A stretch of DNA of 64,000 nucleotides from DASUPK01 sp035265665 (GCA_035265665.1 DATFOK010000005.1:15230-79229); one strand, 5' to 3'. Counted from the first letter of the stretch, positions 17,716 to 26,271 are shown. Numbers and translations: made by a program. Notes: generated by a model from the sequence alone, not told the origin.

Positions 17716-18417
17716 ATGGTGGAGCACTGGTCGGGCGTGCATATCCTGGCGCTAATCGCCACCGCCGTCGGTGCGGCGCTGCTGGTGGCCGGCGCGCGTC
17801 GGTGGGGAGACGCCTGGGCCGTCCCGGCCGGGCGCGCGCTCGCGCTTGTCATCCTGAGCGGCTTTGTCTGCGAGCAGCTCACCTACGCGCTGCGAAACCA
17901 GTGGACTGCGGAAGTCAACTTGCCGCTGCAGCTCACTGACGCCGTCACGCTGGTGGCGGTCGCCGCTTTTTGGCGGCCCGAATCGGCACTGCTAGTCGAA
18001 CTCCTCTACTTCTGGGCGCTCAGCGCATCGCTGCAAGCCGTGCTCACGCCCGATCTCGGGCAGTCATCCCCGGACTTGCTGTTCTTCGCCTACTTCGCCA
18101 CCCACTCCGGTGCTATCGCCGCCGCGTGCCTGCTCGTGTTCGGCGCACGCCGCTGGCCCCGCCGAGATGCCGTGTGGCGGGTCTACGCAATCACCGTCGC
18201 ATTTACGGGCCTCGCTGCCGTTGGGACGTTGCTAACCGATGGCAACTACATGTTCCTGAGGCACAAGCCGGTGCACGGCTCGCTGCTGGACTTCATGGGC
18301 CCCTGGCCCGTCTACATCCTCGCGGCAGCCCTCCTCGCGGCGGTCATGTTCCTGGTGCTCGCCTCGTTGGCGCGGGGAGGCGGAAGTCGCCGGGAGGCGC
18401 TCAGACCACTGTCGTAG
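17716..18417 (+). CDS. YwaF / TIGR02206-type integral membrane protein
   Basis: 233 residues with about seven hydrophobic helices. The conserved segments LPLQLTDAVTLVAVAAFW, ELLYFWALSASLQAVLTPDL and NYMFLRHKPVHGSLLDFMGPWPVYIL match the YwaF family, whose function is unknown. It follows the BtrH-like gene by 43 bases on the same strand. The GC-poorer wobble use in parts (for example near 17880-18000) is mild and not enough to call transfer. Confidence 0.8.
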   Translation: MVEHWSGVHILALIATAVGAALLVAGARRWGDAWAVPAGRALALVILSGFVCEQLTYALRNQWTAEVNLPLQLTDAVTLVAVAAFWRPESALLVELLYFWALSASLQAVLTPDLGQSSPDLLFFAYFATHSGAIAAACLLVFGARRWPRRDAVWRVYAITVAFTGLAAVGTLLTDGNYMFLRHKPVHGSLLDFMGPWPVYILAAALLAAVMFLVLASLARGGGSRREALRPLS

Positions 18418-18506
18418 TGACGAAGGGCGGGCGCCCCAGGTGACGCCGCCCACGCCTCTGCAAGCGCGCTCTCCGAATCACACCCCTGTCGGTTGAAGGA
18501 CCGCCT

Positions 18507-19118
18507 CTAAGACTTCGCGAAGCGGGCGAAGTAGCCGAGCGGGTTGCCGACCCGCCGCTCGAAGCTGAGCCCCGCGCCGCTCGCCCGTAGCCGCATCGGC
18601 GCCAGCCGGACGTAGTGCGGATCGCCGAGCAGCTCGCCGACCACCAGGCGGCCGCCCGGCTTCAGCGCCCGCGCCAGCTCGCGCAGGGCGGCGTCCTGGT
18701 CGGGGATCTCGCCCAGCACCGTCACCAGGAATGCCGCATCGAAGGTCCCGTCGTCGTAGGGCATCGCGGTCGCATCCGATTGGGTCGGCGTCACGTTCGA
18801 TAACCCGCGCTCGCCCGCGCGCCGCATCGTGTGGGCGAGCATCTCCGGCTGGAGGTCGAGGATGTCGAGGAGGCCGTCGGGCTTCACCCACTCGGCCACG
18901 TCGAGGGTGTAGTAGCCGGTGCCCGGGCCGACCTCGAGCAGTCGCTCACCCGGTGTCGGCTCGAGAATCTCGCGCAGCCGGGCCCGCGTGATCAGCGGGT
19001 GTGGGGCCTCGACCCAGAAGCGCTGCCCGTACGGACAGGCCGAAGGGTTCTTCCGCCACCAGAGCGCCGCCCCTCCGACTGCGGCTGCTGCGGCCAGGAT
19101 CAGGCCGCGCAGCTTCAC
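18507..19118 (-). CDS. Class I SAM-dependent methyltransferase
   Basis: 203 residues, GTG start overlapping the previous stop by 4 bases. A short hydrophobic N-terminal segment (LRGLILAAAAAVGGAALWW) may anchor it to the membrane. SAM-binding motif LLEVGPGTGYYTLDVA, then DLQPEML, FDAAFLVTVLGEIPD and LKPGGRLVVGELLGDPHYV give a standard UbiE-like Rossmann methyltransferase. The substrate is unknown; the anchor and similarity to lipid methyltransferases suggest a lipid-like acceptor. It is the last gene of a long minus-strand run. Confidence 0.82.
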   Translation of the reverse strand: MKLRGLILAAAAAVGGAALWWRKNPSACPYGQRFWVEAPHPLITRARLREILEPTPGERLLEVGPGTGYYTLDVAEWVKPDGLLDILDLQPEMLAHTMRRAGERGLSNVTPTQSDATAMPYDDGTFDAAFLVTVLGEIPDQDAALRELARALKPGGRLVVGELLGDPHYVRLAPMRLRASGAGLSFERRVGNPLGYFARFAKS

Positions 19119-19333
19119 CCGCCGAAGCCGATCCGCTGCGGGGTGGTGGCGCTGCGAACGAAGACGACCTGGCGGAGATCGACGGCGACGAAGCCCTCCT
19201 CCGCCTCGATGTCGAACCAGCCGTCGGCGTTGTCAAGCGCCTTGCGGAGCTCTTTCAGCTTGGCGTCGTCGATTCGGACCTCGACCACGCCGCCGCCCGA
19301 AAAGCCGATCGAGACCCGTTCGGCGGACGCCAT
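19115..19333 (-). CDS. Small conserved-looking protein, function unknown
   Basis: 72 residues from ATG 19333: strand-rich, with FSGGGVVEVRIDDAKLKELRKAL and DLRQVVFVRSA. It overlaps the mce stop by one base and the methyltransferase start by four, so it is surely translated as part of the operon. I do not recognise a named family, although actinobacterial 70-80-residue proteins with this pattern exist. Confidence 0.72.
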   Translation of the reverse strand: MASAERVSIGFSGGGVVEVRIDDAKLKELRKALDNADGWFDIEAEEGFVAVDLRQVVFVRSATTPQRIGFGG

Positions 19334-19743
19334 CAGTGATCCTCTGCCGGCTGGACTATTTCCGTGAGCACGCCACCGGTCGATAGCGGGTGCACGAAGG
19401 CGACGCGGGAGCCCCGGATCCCGATCCGGGGCTCGGAGTCGATCATCTCGATTCCCGCCTCCTTGAGCCTGCCGAGCACAGCCTCGATGTCGTCGACGGC
19501 GTAGGCGACGTGATGTAGCCCGGGGCCCTTCCGCTCGAGGTACTTCCCCACCGGGGTGTCCGGGCCGAGCGGGCGCAGCAGCTCGACATGGCCTTCGCCG
19601 ACGTCGAGCAGCACGGCCTCGACTCCCTGGCTCTCGACGGTCTCGCGGTGGGCCACGGGCATTCCCAGGGTGCCCTCGTAGAGGGAGATCGCCCCGTCGA
19701 GGTCCTCGGTGGCCACGCCGATGTGATCGATTCGACCGAGCAC
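19333..19743 (-). CDS. mce: Methylmalonyl-CoA epimerase
   Basis: 136 residues, a two-module VOC protein of the usual length. It interconverts (R)- and (S)-methylmalonyl-CoA in propionate metabolism. Metal ligands are visible: His in RIDHIGVATEDLDGA, Glu in GHVELLRPL, His in GLHHVAYAVDDI and Glu in GVLTEIVQPAE. The mutase genes are not in the window. It lies 12 bases after the DUF1385 gene and is coupled to the small gene downstream. Confidence 0.93.
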   Translation of the reverse strand: MLGRIDHIGVATEDLDGAISLYEGTLGMPVAHRETVESQGVEAVLLDVGEGHVELLRPLGPDTPVGKYLERKGPGLHHVAYAVDDIEAVLGRLKEAGIEMIDSEPRIGIRGSRVAFVHPLSTGGVLTEIVQPAEDH

Positions 19744-19755
19744 GCGGCGTGGAGT

Positions 19756-20628
19756 CTACGTAGCGGGCAGCGGATCGCTCGACGCACGCTCCCCCTCCGC
19801 CTCCTGCTCCACCCGCAGGATCTCGCGCAGCGCCGCAACTCCGACCTCGAGCTGCTCGGGCGTCGGCTCCTTCGTTGCGATCCGCCGCTGTATCTCGTGG
19901 CCAGGTCGGTGGAAAGCGCGGGCGGCTGAAGTCTCGGGGTTGCGCTCGCTCCAGGCGAACATCTCGGCCGCCAGCGACGCGCTCGCCACGCCGACGGCCG
20001 CCCGCGCCATCGGGCCGGGCTTCTCCAGCGCGCGCTCCAGCAGGAGCTGGCCGGCGGCCGAGAGGACCAGCATCGGGACCACGAGATTGGAGCCGCAACG
20101 CTCGTGCTCCTTGGTCGCCGAGGCCGGATCATCCGAGCCCGCCTCGTAGGCGCCGATCGCCTTGTGCTCGACGCCGTGATAGGCGGCCAGGTCGCGGTCC
20201 GAGAGCGCGACCACCGCCGGCGCCAGGCCGAGGGCGGCCTGCAGCAGCTCGTTCGCGGCGCTCGAGCCACGGCGGCGGAGGGCGCGGCTCGCGCTCGAGG
20301 CGATCAGCATCGCCGCGATCACGCGCACGTCCTCGAAAGGCAGTCGCGCGGCGCGCAGCTTCATGCGCACCATCGGGATCAGGATGAAGGCCTCGGCCAG
20401 GCGCAGCGGGCCGCGCAGGAGCGGCACCCGTACGGCGAGCTCCGGAGCCAGCGCGGGCTTCGGTCCCGAGGCGACCTGGATCTCGCCCGCCTCGTCGCGC
20501 GCCGCGGCCGCCCAGGACGTCGGACCGTGGATCAGCAGGCCGTTCCGAAGGGCCATTCCGCCGAGCCGCAGGACGTACTCCTCCTGACCAACCGGAGCGC
20601 GGTCGCCGTTCTGGCTCACGTCGCTCAC
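19756..20628 (-). CDS. DUF1385 (YqhQ-like) membrane-associated protein
   Basis: 290 residues from GTG 20628, a start that overlaps the peptidase stop as GTGA. The family signature at the N-terminus LGGMALRNGLLIHGPTSWAAAARD and the AAYHGVEHKAI block with the E-K-E-H-E-R-C-G-SNLV stretch identify DUF1385. Several hydrophobic segments suggest membrane location. The biochemical role is unknown in all relatives. The C-terminal 60 residues are charged and helical. Confidence 0.82.
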   Translation of the reverse strand: MSDVSQNGDRAPVGQEEYVLRLGGMALRNGLLIHGPTSWAAAARDEAGEIQVASGPKPALAPELAVRVPLLRGPLRLAEAFILIPMVRMKLRAARLPFEDVRVIAAMLIASSASRALRRRGSSAANELLQAALGLAPAVVALSDRDLAAYHGVEHKAIGAYEAGSDDPASATKEHERCGSNLVVPMLVLSAAGQLLLERALEKPGPMARAAVGVASASLAAEMFAWSERNPETSAARAFHRPGHEIQRRIATKEPTPEQLEVGVAALREILRVEQEAEGERASSDPLPAT

Positions 20629-21962
20629 GCCAGCATCCTGCGCGGTAGCTCGTAGAAGAAGCTCGCCGAGAGCTCGATGTCGGAGGCCGGCACCCGCTCG
20701 TCGGCACCGTGGACGAGCGGCGCCGCCTCGAGCAGGTCGATCTCGCGGTGCGGGCAGAAGCCGTAGACGACCGCATCGGGAAAGGCGCTGCGGAACGGGT
20801 TGCTGTCGCTGAAGCCCGGCATCACCATCGGCGCGATGCCCGCCCCCTGATCGACCTCCTCGACCCACCGCCGTACCGCATCCGCGAGTGGCGACTCGAG
20901 CGGCGAGCTGTTGCCCACCACCGCCTCGCTGAACTCGACGCTGTAGTCACCCTCGCCGATCAGCCCCCGCAGCGCCGCGAGCGCCTCCCGTTCGCCGTAG
21001 CCGGGGGGAACGCGGCAGTCGATCAGCACCTCTGCCTCGGAGGGGATCACGTTCGCCTTCTTGCCCGCCTGCGCGATCGTCGGAGCGAGGGTCACGCTCA
21101 GCATCGGCTCGACCAGGAAATCCGCGAGCAAGGGCTGCTCGGCGCGCAGGCGCTCGAGGCCGGCGCGGATTCCCTCGTCGCCGCTGAACGGCTCACCGAG
21201 GAGCGCCTCCAGCAGCGCCTCACCGACGGGGGTCGCCTCCGGCGGCGGTTGATCGGAGAGCGCCGAGATGTGGCCGGCGAGCTTGAGCAGTGCGTTTTCC
21301 CCGATCCGCGGCACGGAGGCATGCCCGGCCCGGCCGTGGGCGAGCAGCTTGATCCGGAAGATGCCCTTCTCGCCGACCGCCAGCGTGTAGACCCGCCGAC
21401 CGCCGATCTCGACCGACGCGCCGCCCCCCTCGTTGACGATGTAGTCGGCGCGGACCTTGTCCGGGTGCTGCTCACAGAGCCAGTGGGCGCCGAGGCCACC
21501 GCCGACCTCCTCGTCGGCCGTCAGGATCAGCAGGAGCTCGCCGGCTGGGCGCCAGTCGCTCTCGCCGAGGGCGAGGCACCCCGCGACCTCGGCCGCCACC
21601 TGACCCTTCATGTCGAGCGCGCCTCGCCCCCGCACCCAGCCGTCGACGACGTCGCCGGCCCAGGGATCGAAGCTCCACTCCTCGGGGTCGGCGCGGACCG
21701 TGTCGACGTGTCCGAGGAAGGCGAGGGTCGGCCCGTCCCGGGTGCCGCGCAGCCGGGCGACGAGGTTGGGCCGACCCGGCTGCGCCTCGAGCAGCTCGCA
21801 CTCGAAGCCGGCCGCGGTGAGCAGCTCGCGCAGGAGCGCCTGGGCGCTGCCCTCGTTGCCCGGGGGGTTGACCGTGTTGGTCTGGATCAGGCGGCCGAGG
21901 AGCTCGACCGCGGAGGGGCCGAGACCCTGCGGGACTGCCGTCGTGACCGTGCCCTCCTCCAT
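20625..21962 (-). CDS. M20-family metallopeptidase (ArgE/DapE-like)
   Basis: 445 residues. Di-zinc hydrolase with LAFLGHVDTV (first ligand His and Asp), GRGALDMKGQVAAE (bridging Asp), TADEEVGGGLGAHW (catalytic Glu-Glu) and a final PLVHGADERVPASDI His. The dimerisation domain (about 180-300) interrupts the catalytic one. Relatives include acetylornithine deacetylase, succinyl-diaminopimelate desuccinylase and carboxypeptidases; the context does not decide. ATG 21962 overlaps the upstream gene by 76 bases; no better start is visible. Confidence 0.88.
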   Translation of the reverse strand: MEEGTVTTAVPQGLGPSAVELLGRLIQTNTVNPPGNEGSAQALLRELLTAAGFECELLEAQPGRPNLVARLRGTRDGPTLAFLGHVDTVRADPEEWSFDPWAGDVVDGWVRGRGALDMKGQVAAEVAGCLALGESDWRPAGELLLILTADEEVGGGLGAHWLCEQHPDKVRADYIVNEGGGASVEIGGRRVYTLAVGEKGIFRIKLLAHGRAGHASVPRIGENALLKLAGHISALSDQPPPEATPVGEALLEALLGEPFSGDEGIRAGLERLRAEQPLLADFLVEPMLSVTLAPTIAQAGKKANVIPSEAEVLIDCRVPPGYGEREALAALRGLIGEGDYSVEFSEAVVGNSSPLESPLADAVRRWVEEVDQGAGIAPMVMPGFSDSNPFRSAFPDAVVYGFCPHREIDLLEAAPLVHGADERVPASDIELSASFFYELPRRMLA

Positions 21963-22228
21963 TGGCCCAGCTTAACCCTCGGCCCCGGCCGCGCCGCGCC
22001 CCCGATCTGCCACGCCCGGCGACGCAGCAGCTCCACCGCATCCGCCGTCGGCACGAAGGGATCTGCGATCACCTCGCCGCTTTCAAGCGAGATCGCGGCG
22101 AGCAGCCCCTCGCCCGCCTGGACGGCAAGCAGGCGGCCAGGCGGCATCTCGGCGCTGTCTCGCTGGGCCAGCTTCCGAAGGGCGTCGTGGTCCGCCTCGC
22201 CGCAGATCCGCAGGCTGAGATCGCTCAT
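21887..22228 (-). CDS. Small protein of unknown function, coupled to the sigma-amidotransferase gene
   Basis: 113 residues from ATG 22228, overlapping the previous stop as ATGA. The first 75 residues, LSLRICGEADHDALRKLAQRDSAEMPPGRLLAVQAGEGLLAAISLESGEVIADPF, look like the start of a GNAT-type fold and recur in actinobacterial small proteins, but the acetyl-CoA loop is missing. The last 30 residues are Arg/Ser-rich and overlap the peptidase gene. Confidence 0.6.
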   Translation of the reverse strand: MSDLSLRICGEADHDALRKLAQRDSAEMPPGRLLAVQAGEGLLAAISLESGEVIADPFVPTADAVELLRRRAWQIGGAARPGPRVKLGQWRRARSRRQSRRVSAPPRSSSSAA

Positions 22229-23376
22229 CGGGTCCCTTCCGGCTTTACTCGTCGAGCGGAGTGGCGCCCGGCCTCCTCGACCAGGGCGGCCGCGAGGCGG
22301 CGGCCGGTACGTCCGGACTCCGGATGCTCGGGGTGCCACTGCGTGCCGATCGCGAAGCGATCCCCTAGCTCGAGCGTCTCGAAGATCGTGTCATCGGAGC
22401 GCGAGGTGCCGCGGAGGCCTCGCCCGAGCCGGCGGGCGGCCTGATGGTGCTCGGAGGAGACGACGCCCCCGCGTCCGAGCACGCGGCGGGCGAGGGTTCC
22501 CGGGCGGGTCTCGATCCGATGCTGGATGCCCCAGTGGCTGCGGCGGGTCGCACCGTCGAGATTGATGTCCTGGTAGAGGCTGCCGCCGAGGGCGATGTTC
22601 ATCAGCTGGGTGCCCTTGCAGACGCCGACCAACGGCAGGCTCGCCTCCAGCGCAGCCCGGGTGACACGTAGCTCGTGCACGTCCTTGCCGATGTCCGGAG
22701 TGTTGAGGGGGACGCGGGGCTTCTCGCGGTAGAGGGCAGGGTGGATGTCGACCACGCTGCCGCCGAGGACGAGCGCGTCGGCGAGCGCGATCTGCGGCTC
22801 GATCGCGCCCGGCCGCATAATCCGCACCTCGGCTCCCTCTCGCTCGAGCCAGCTCACGTAGGGGGCGGGGTCGTCGCGGGTATCGAGCAGCACGAGCGGC
22901 GCCTCGCGCACCAGCAGGCCCGAATACAGCTCCGCGAAGGCGCGGCGGGCGCGAGCGGTGCGCTTGCGCGCCGCCTCGGGCGTGATCGCCAGCGTCTCGG
23001 CGATCTCCGCATAGGAGAGGCCGGCCTGGAAGCGCAGCAGGACGAGCAGCCGCTGGTGGGCGGAGAGCCGGGAAAGTGCCTCCCGCACTGAGAGCGCCTC
23101 GGTGCCATCGACCGCGAGACCCGCGACCGCCTCGTCCTCCAGTGGATGGTGGTCGCGGACGCGACGGCGCCTGAGCTCGTCGAGCGCCAGATTGGTGGCC
23201 GTTCGCTGCAGCCAGGCGGCCTGCTGGGCAGCCGCGAGGCCGACGGGTGCCCTCTGCCATAGGCGTAGGAAGGCCTCCTGGGCGAGGTCCTCAGCCGACT
23301 CGCGCGACCCGAGCATCCGCTCCAGCCTGCGGATCAGCCCGGCTGAGTGGCGTTCGTAAACGGCTTCAGCGGTCAT
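22225..23376 (-). CDS. Fusion of ECF-type sigma factor with class I glutamine amidotransferase (peptidase C26-like)
   Basis: 383 residues in one uninterrupted frame. Residues 1-155 form an ECF sigma factor: region 2 with SAEDLAQEAFLRLWQR and AAWLQRTATNLALDELRRRR, region 4 with LSYAEIAETLAITPEAARKRTARAR. Residues from about 158 to 365 match gamma-glutamyl-gamma-aminobutyrate hydrolase-like (PuuD) amidotransferases: LVLGGSVVDIHPALY, nucleophile Cys in GVCKGTQLMNIALGGSLYQDI, SSEHHQAARRL and GTQWHPEHPE with catalytic His-Glu. Both halves look intact. The second half may sense a gamma-glutamyl compound or act as an enzyme. Known relatives are normally separate proteins. Confidence 0.85.
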   Translation of the reverse strand: MTAEAVYERHSAGLIRRLERMLGSRESAEDLAQEAFLRLWQRAPVGLAAAQQAAWLQRTATNLALDELRRRRVRDHHPLEDEAVAGLAVDGTEALSVREALSRLSAHQRLLVLLRFQAGLSYAEIAETLAITPEAARKRTARARRAFAELYSGLLVREAPLVLLDTRDDPAPYVSWLEREGAEVRIMRPGAIEPQIALADALVLGGSVVDIHPALYREKPRVPLNTPDIGKDVHELRVTRAALEASLPLVGVCKGTQLMNIALGGSLYQDINLDGATRRSHWGIQHRIETRPGTLARRVLGRGGVVSSEHHQAARRLGRGLRGTSRSDDTIFETLELGDRFAIGTQWHPEHPESGRTGRRLAAALVEEAGRHSARRVKPEGTR

Positions 23377-23420
23377 CTACAGATAGAACGTACTGACAGG
23401 CCAAAACCGGACGGCGACCC

Positions 23421-24185
23421 TCAACCGAGGATCGCCTGCACGGCCATCGCGCACCCGCTCACCACGAGCACGGCGGCCATCGCCCGGATCAGCTGACGCT
23501 CGTCGAGCCGGCCGGTGAAGCGCGAGCCCAGGTACGCCGCCGGCATCGCCGCTGCGGCGCCGACGGCGAGGATCCCCCAGTCGACGCCGCTGGGCAGGTG
23601 ACCGATCAGCCCCCCGACTCCGACCACGGCTCCCACCGCCGCGTTCGTGCCGACGGCCGCGTACGGGCTGACGCCGGCCCAGCGAACCATCGCGGGCAAC
23701 CGCAGCGAGCCCAGAATCAGGCCGACAAGGCCGCCCAGGACCCCGACCCCGAAACCCACCAAGGCAGCGTTGATGAGCAGCTCGCGATGGCTCGGGACCC
23801 GGTCAGGCTGATCCGGCTTCGGGCGCTGATAGCGCCAGACCTCGACGGCGCCGTAGAGCACGACCACCGAGATCGCGGCGAGCAGGATCCGATCGGGGAG
23901 CACGCCGGCGATCAGTCCGCCGATGATCGCCCCGACCAGCGAGGTCGGCGCCATCCACCAGAACAGCCGCCAGCTGATCCGCCCACCGCGCCAGTGGCCG
24001 TAGCCCGCGGTGATCGCCGCGGCACCGCTGATCGCGACGTTCGCGCCGGCCCCCGCGGCGGGGCTGCTCGCCACCAGGACGATCAGGGGCAGCCGCAGGT
24101 TGCCGAGCACCAGCCCCACCAGCCCCCCGAAGAACGAGACCGTGAACGACCAGACGAGGACCGCGATCAGCTCCAGTGCATCCAA
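23421..24185 (-). CDS. TauE/SafE-family membrane permease
   Basis: 254 residues with about eight hydrophobic helices in two repeats. Each begins with a glycine-rich motif: FFGGLVGLVLGNLRLPLIV near residue 18 and GVGVLGGLVGLILGSLRLPAMV near 145, the internal duplication typical of TauE/SafE anion exporters. Substrate may be sulfite, sulfonate or another organic anion; not determinable. First gene of the minus-strand run, 44 bases ahead of the sigma-amidotransferase fusion, and divergent from the SnoaL-like gene at 24223. Confidence 0.87.
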   Translation of the reverse strand: MDALELIAVLVWSFTVSFFGGLVGLVLGNLRLPLIVLVASSPAAGAGANVAISGAAAITAGYGHWRGGRISWRLFWWMAPTSLVGAIIGGLIAGVLPDRILLAAISVVVLYGAVEVWRYQRPKPDQPDRVPSHRELLINAALVGFGVGVLGGLVGLILGSLRLPAMVRWAGVSPYAAVGTNAAVGAVVGVGGLIGHLPSGVDWGILAVGAAAAMPAAYLGSRFTGRLDERQLIRAMAAVLVVSGCAMAVQAILG

Positions 24186-24222
24186 GGCCGCGAGACGCTA
24201 ACGGGGTCTCATACTTCGCGCA

Positions 24223-24639
24223 GTGAACGGAACGAGGACCAACGCGGAGCTGATGCTGACCGGTCTTATCGGCTATCAGCAGGGGGACGGCGAGACCCTG
24301 CGGAGCCTGATGCACCCCGAGATCGAGAGCTACTCCGAGCCCGGGATGATCAACGCCGGCACGTACAGCGGGTTCGCCGGCTTCAGGCGGTGGGCCGCGC
24401 AGTGGGAGGAGGCGTGGGATGAGGTCAGCTACGAGCCGCTCGAGTTCATCGACGTCAGCGACACGCTTCTGGTCGCGAGGGTCCGGGTCGTCGGCAGGGG
24501 CGCGGGCAGCGGGCTCGAGACCGATCGCGAATTCGGGTACCTGTACGAGCTGCGGGACGGGCGCTGCACGCGCTTTCACCTCTACGTGAGCGTCAACAGC
24601 GCTCTGGAGGCGGCGAGCCGTCTCGCGGAGGAGCCGTGA
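24223..24639 (+). CDS. SnoaL-like / NTF2-fold protein
   Basis: 138 residues, GTG start. The layout of helices at the N-terminus (LIGYQQGDGETLRSLMHPEIE) and then a curved sheet ending DGRCTRFHLYVSVNSALEA matches NTF2-like SnoaL-type proteins, which include small polyketide cyclases and many proteins of unknown role. Its stop overlaps the rarA start by four bases. No function can be given. Confidence 0.75.
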   Translation: MNGTRTNAELMLTGLIGYQQGDGETLRSLMHPEIESYSEPGMINAGTYSGFAGFRRWAAQWEEAWDEVSYEPLEFIDVSDTLLVARVRVVGRGAGSGLETDREFGYLYELRDGRCTRFHLYVSVNSALEAASRLAEEP

Positions 24640-25982
24640 GCGACCGGCTCTTCGAGACGGGCGGTGAGACGCCTCGCACGGGAGTTCCTCCCGAGGAGGC
24701 TCCGCTGGCGACCAGGATGCGCCCTCGCGACCTCGACGAGTTCGTGGGGCAGAGCCATCTGCTCGGCGAGGGCTCGGCGCTGCGTGTTGCCATCGAGTCC
24801 GGTGAGCCGCATTCGGCGATCTTCTACGGCCCTCCGGGGACCGGGAAGACCACGCTGGCGCGGATCATCGCGGCGCGGATCGAAGGTGCCTTCGAGGAGC
24901 TCTCGGCCGTCAACGCGGGCCGCGCCGAGGTCCGGGAGGTGATGGCCCGCGCCGAAGAGCGCCGGGCCTCCGGCCGGCCGACGATCTTCTTCCTCGACGA
25001 GATCCACCGCTTCAACAAGGCCCAGCAGGATGCTCTCCTGCCGGCCGTCGAGGAGGGCCTGGTCACCCTGATCGGGGCGACGACCGAGAACCCGTACTTC
25101 GAGGTCAACTCGGCGCTGCTCTCGCGAACCCAGATCTACGAGTTCCGCCCGCTCACCGACGAGGAGATCGAGGGCCTCCTGCGCCGGGCGCTGAGCGAGC
25201 AACGCGGGCTCCCCGAGGCTCCGGCGGTCCCCGATGAGGCCCTCGAGATGCTCGCGGCCCGATCCGGAGGGGACGCTCGGGTCGCCCTGGCGGCCCTCGA
25301 GCGCGCCGCCGAGACGACCCAGGCCGCGGGCGAGACCGAGGTTGCGATCGCCGCGGTCGAGGACGCGCTGCAGCGCAAGGCGCTGCTCTACGACCGCGCG
25401 GGCGACAAGCACTACGACTACATCTCGGCCTGGATCAAGGCGACCCGAGGGTCGGATGTCGACGCCTCCATCTACTACCTCGCGGTGATGCTGGAGGGTG
25501 GCGAGGACCCGCGCTTCATCGCCCGCCGGATGGTGATCTTCGCCTCCGAGGACGTCGGCAACGCCGATCCGCAGGCGCTCGTCATCACCAACGCGGCGGC
25601 GCAGGCCGTCGACCGCGTCGGCCTGCCGGAGTGCGCGCTCAACCTCGCCCAGGCGGCTGCCTACCTGGCGCTCGCGCCGAAGTCGAACGCCTCGACGCGA
25701 GCGATCTCCAGGGCCTCGGCACATGTCCGCGAGCACGGCGCGGCCGAGCCGCCGCCTCACCTGCAGGACGCCCACTACCCGGGTGCGCGTAAGCTCGGCC
25801 GCGGCGAGGGCTACCGCTATCCGCATGACGAGCCCGGTGCGGTCACCGACCAGCCGCTGGCGCCGGATCCGGTGCGCGACGAGCGCTTCTACGAACCTAC
25901 CGAGCGCGGCTTCGAGGCCGAACTCCGGGAGCGGCTCAGCCGCCTGCGCGCGCTCCTCGGCAAGCGGCGCGACCAGGATTAG
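24636..25982 (+). CDS. rarA: Replication-associated recombination protein A (RarA/MgsA)
   Basis: 448 residues, AAA+ ATPase acting at stalled replication forks with the beta clamp and SSB. Walker A GPPGTGKTTLA, Walker B FFLDEIHRFNKAQQDALL, sensor-1 LIGATTENPYFEVNSALLSR and arginine finger region follow in the normal order. The C-terminal tetramerisation domain includes DPRFIARRMVIFASEDVGNADP and the closing AHYPGARKLGRGEGYRYPHD. GTG start overlaps the upstream gene as GTGA. Confidence 0.95.
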   Translation: MSDRLFETGGETPRTGVPPEEAPLATRMRPRDLDEFVGQSHLLGEGSALRVAIESGEPHSAIFYGPPGTGKTTLARIIAARIEGAFEELSAVNAGRAEVREVMARAEERRASGRPTIFFLDEIHRFNKAQQDALLPAVEEGLVTLIGATTENPYFEVNSALLSRTQIYEFRPLTDEEIEGLLRRALSEQRGLPEAPAVPDEALEMLAARSGGDARVALAALERAAETTQAAGETEVAIAAVEDALQRKALLYDRAGDKHYDYISAWIKATRGSDVDASIYYLAVMLEGGEDPRFIARRMVIFASEDVGNADPQALVITNAAAQAVDRVGLPECALNLAQAAAYLALAPKSNASTRAISRASAHVREHGAAEPPPHLQDAHYPGARKLGRGEGYRYPHDEPGAVTDQPLAPDPVRDERFYEPTERGFEAELRERLSRLRALLGKRRDQD

Positions 25983-26121
25983 CCGCAGATTAAGAGCGCG
26001 AGAGAGCGAAGTTCTCGGCGCCGCAACCTTTCCGGGAGGGCCGTGTTCTGAGGATCGTCTGACGCTCTGGCATGTGTGCGGTTCGCCGGAGCCGGCGCGT
26101 AAAAAGCCGGGGAGTGGACAC

Positions 26122-26156
26122 GGAGGCCGGGAGCTCGGGGATTGCTCTCGGCCTCC
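26122..26156 (+). other. Strong hairpin in the 25983-26271 intergenic region
   Basis: GGAGGCCGGGAGC (26122-26134) pairs with GCTCTCGGCCTCC (26144-26156) over 13 positions with one G-U pair and a 9-base loop. No T-run follows. It may mark the end of rarA transcription or be a leader structure. A second weaker hairpin of GCGCGAGA / TCTCGGCGC type lies near 25996-26022. Confidence 0.5.
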
Positions 26157-26192
26157 ACAACTTTCGTCGTACTACAGATCGGGAGGAGGGAG

Positions 26193-26232
26193 ACAGCGGC
26201 CTCGGCGGGACGCCGCTGTACACACGTAGAAT
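26193..26232 (+). promoter_or_regulatory. Probable promoter and operator-like palindrome of the aldehyde dehydrogenase gene
   Basis: TAGAAT at 26227-26232 is a good -10 box about 40 bases before the ATG. Just upstream, ACAGCGGC (26193-26200) and GCCGCTGT (26212-26219) form a perfect 8-bp palindrome over the place where a -35 box would lie, so it could be a regulator-binding site. A GAGAGGA ribosome site lies about 10 bases before the ATG. Confidence 0.45.
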
Positions 26233-26271
26233 CGCCTCGACCGAGCGCAAGCGACCGAGAGGATCCACGCG

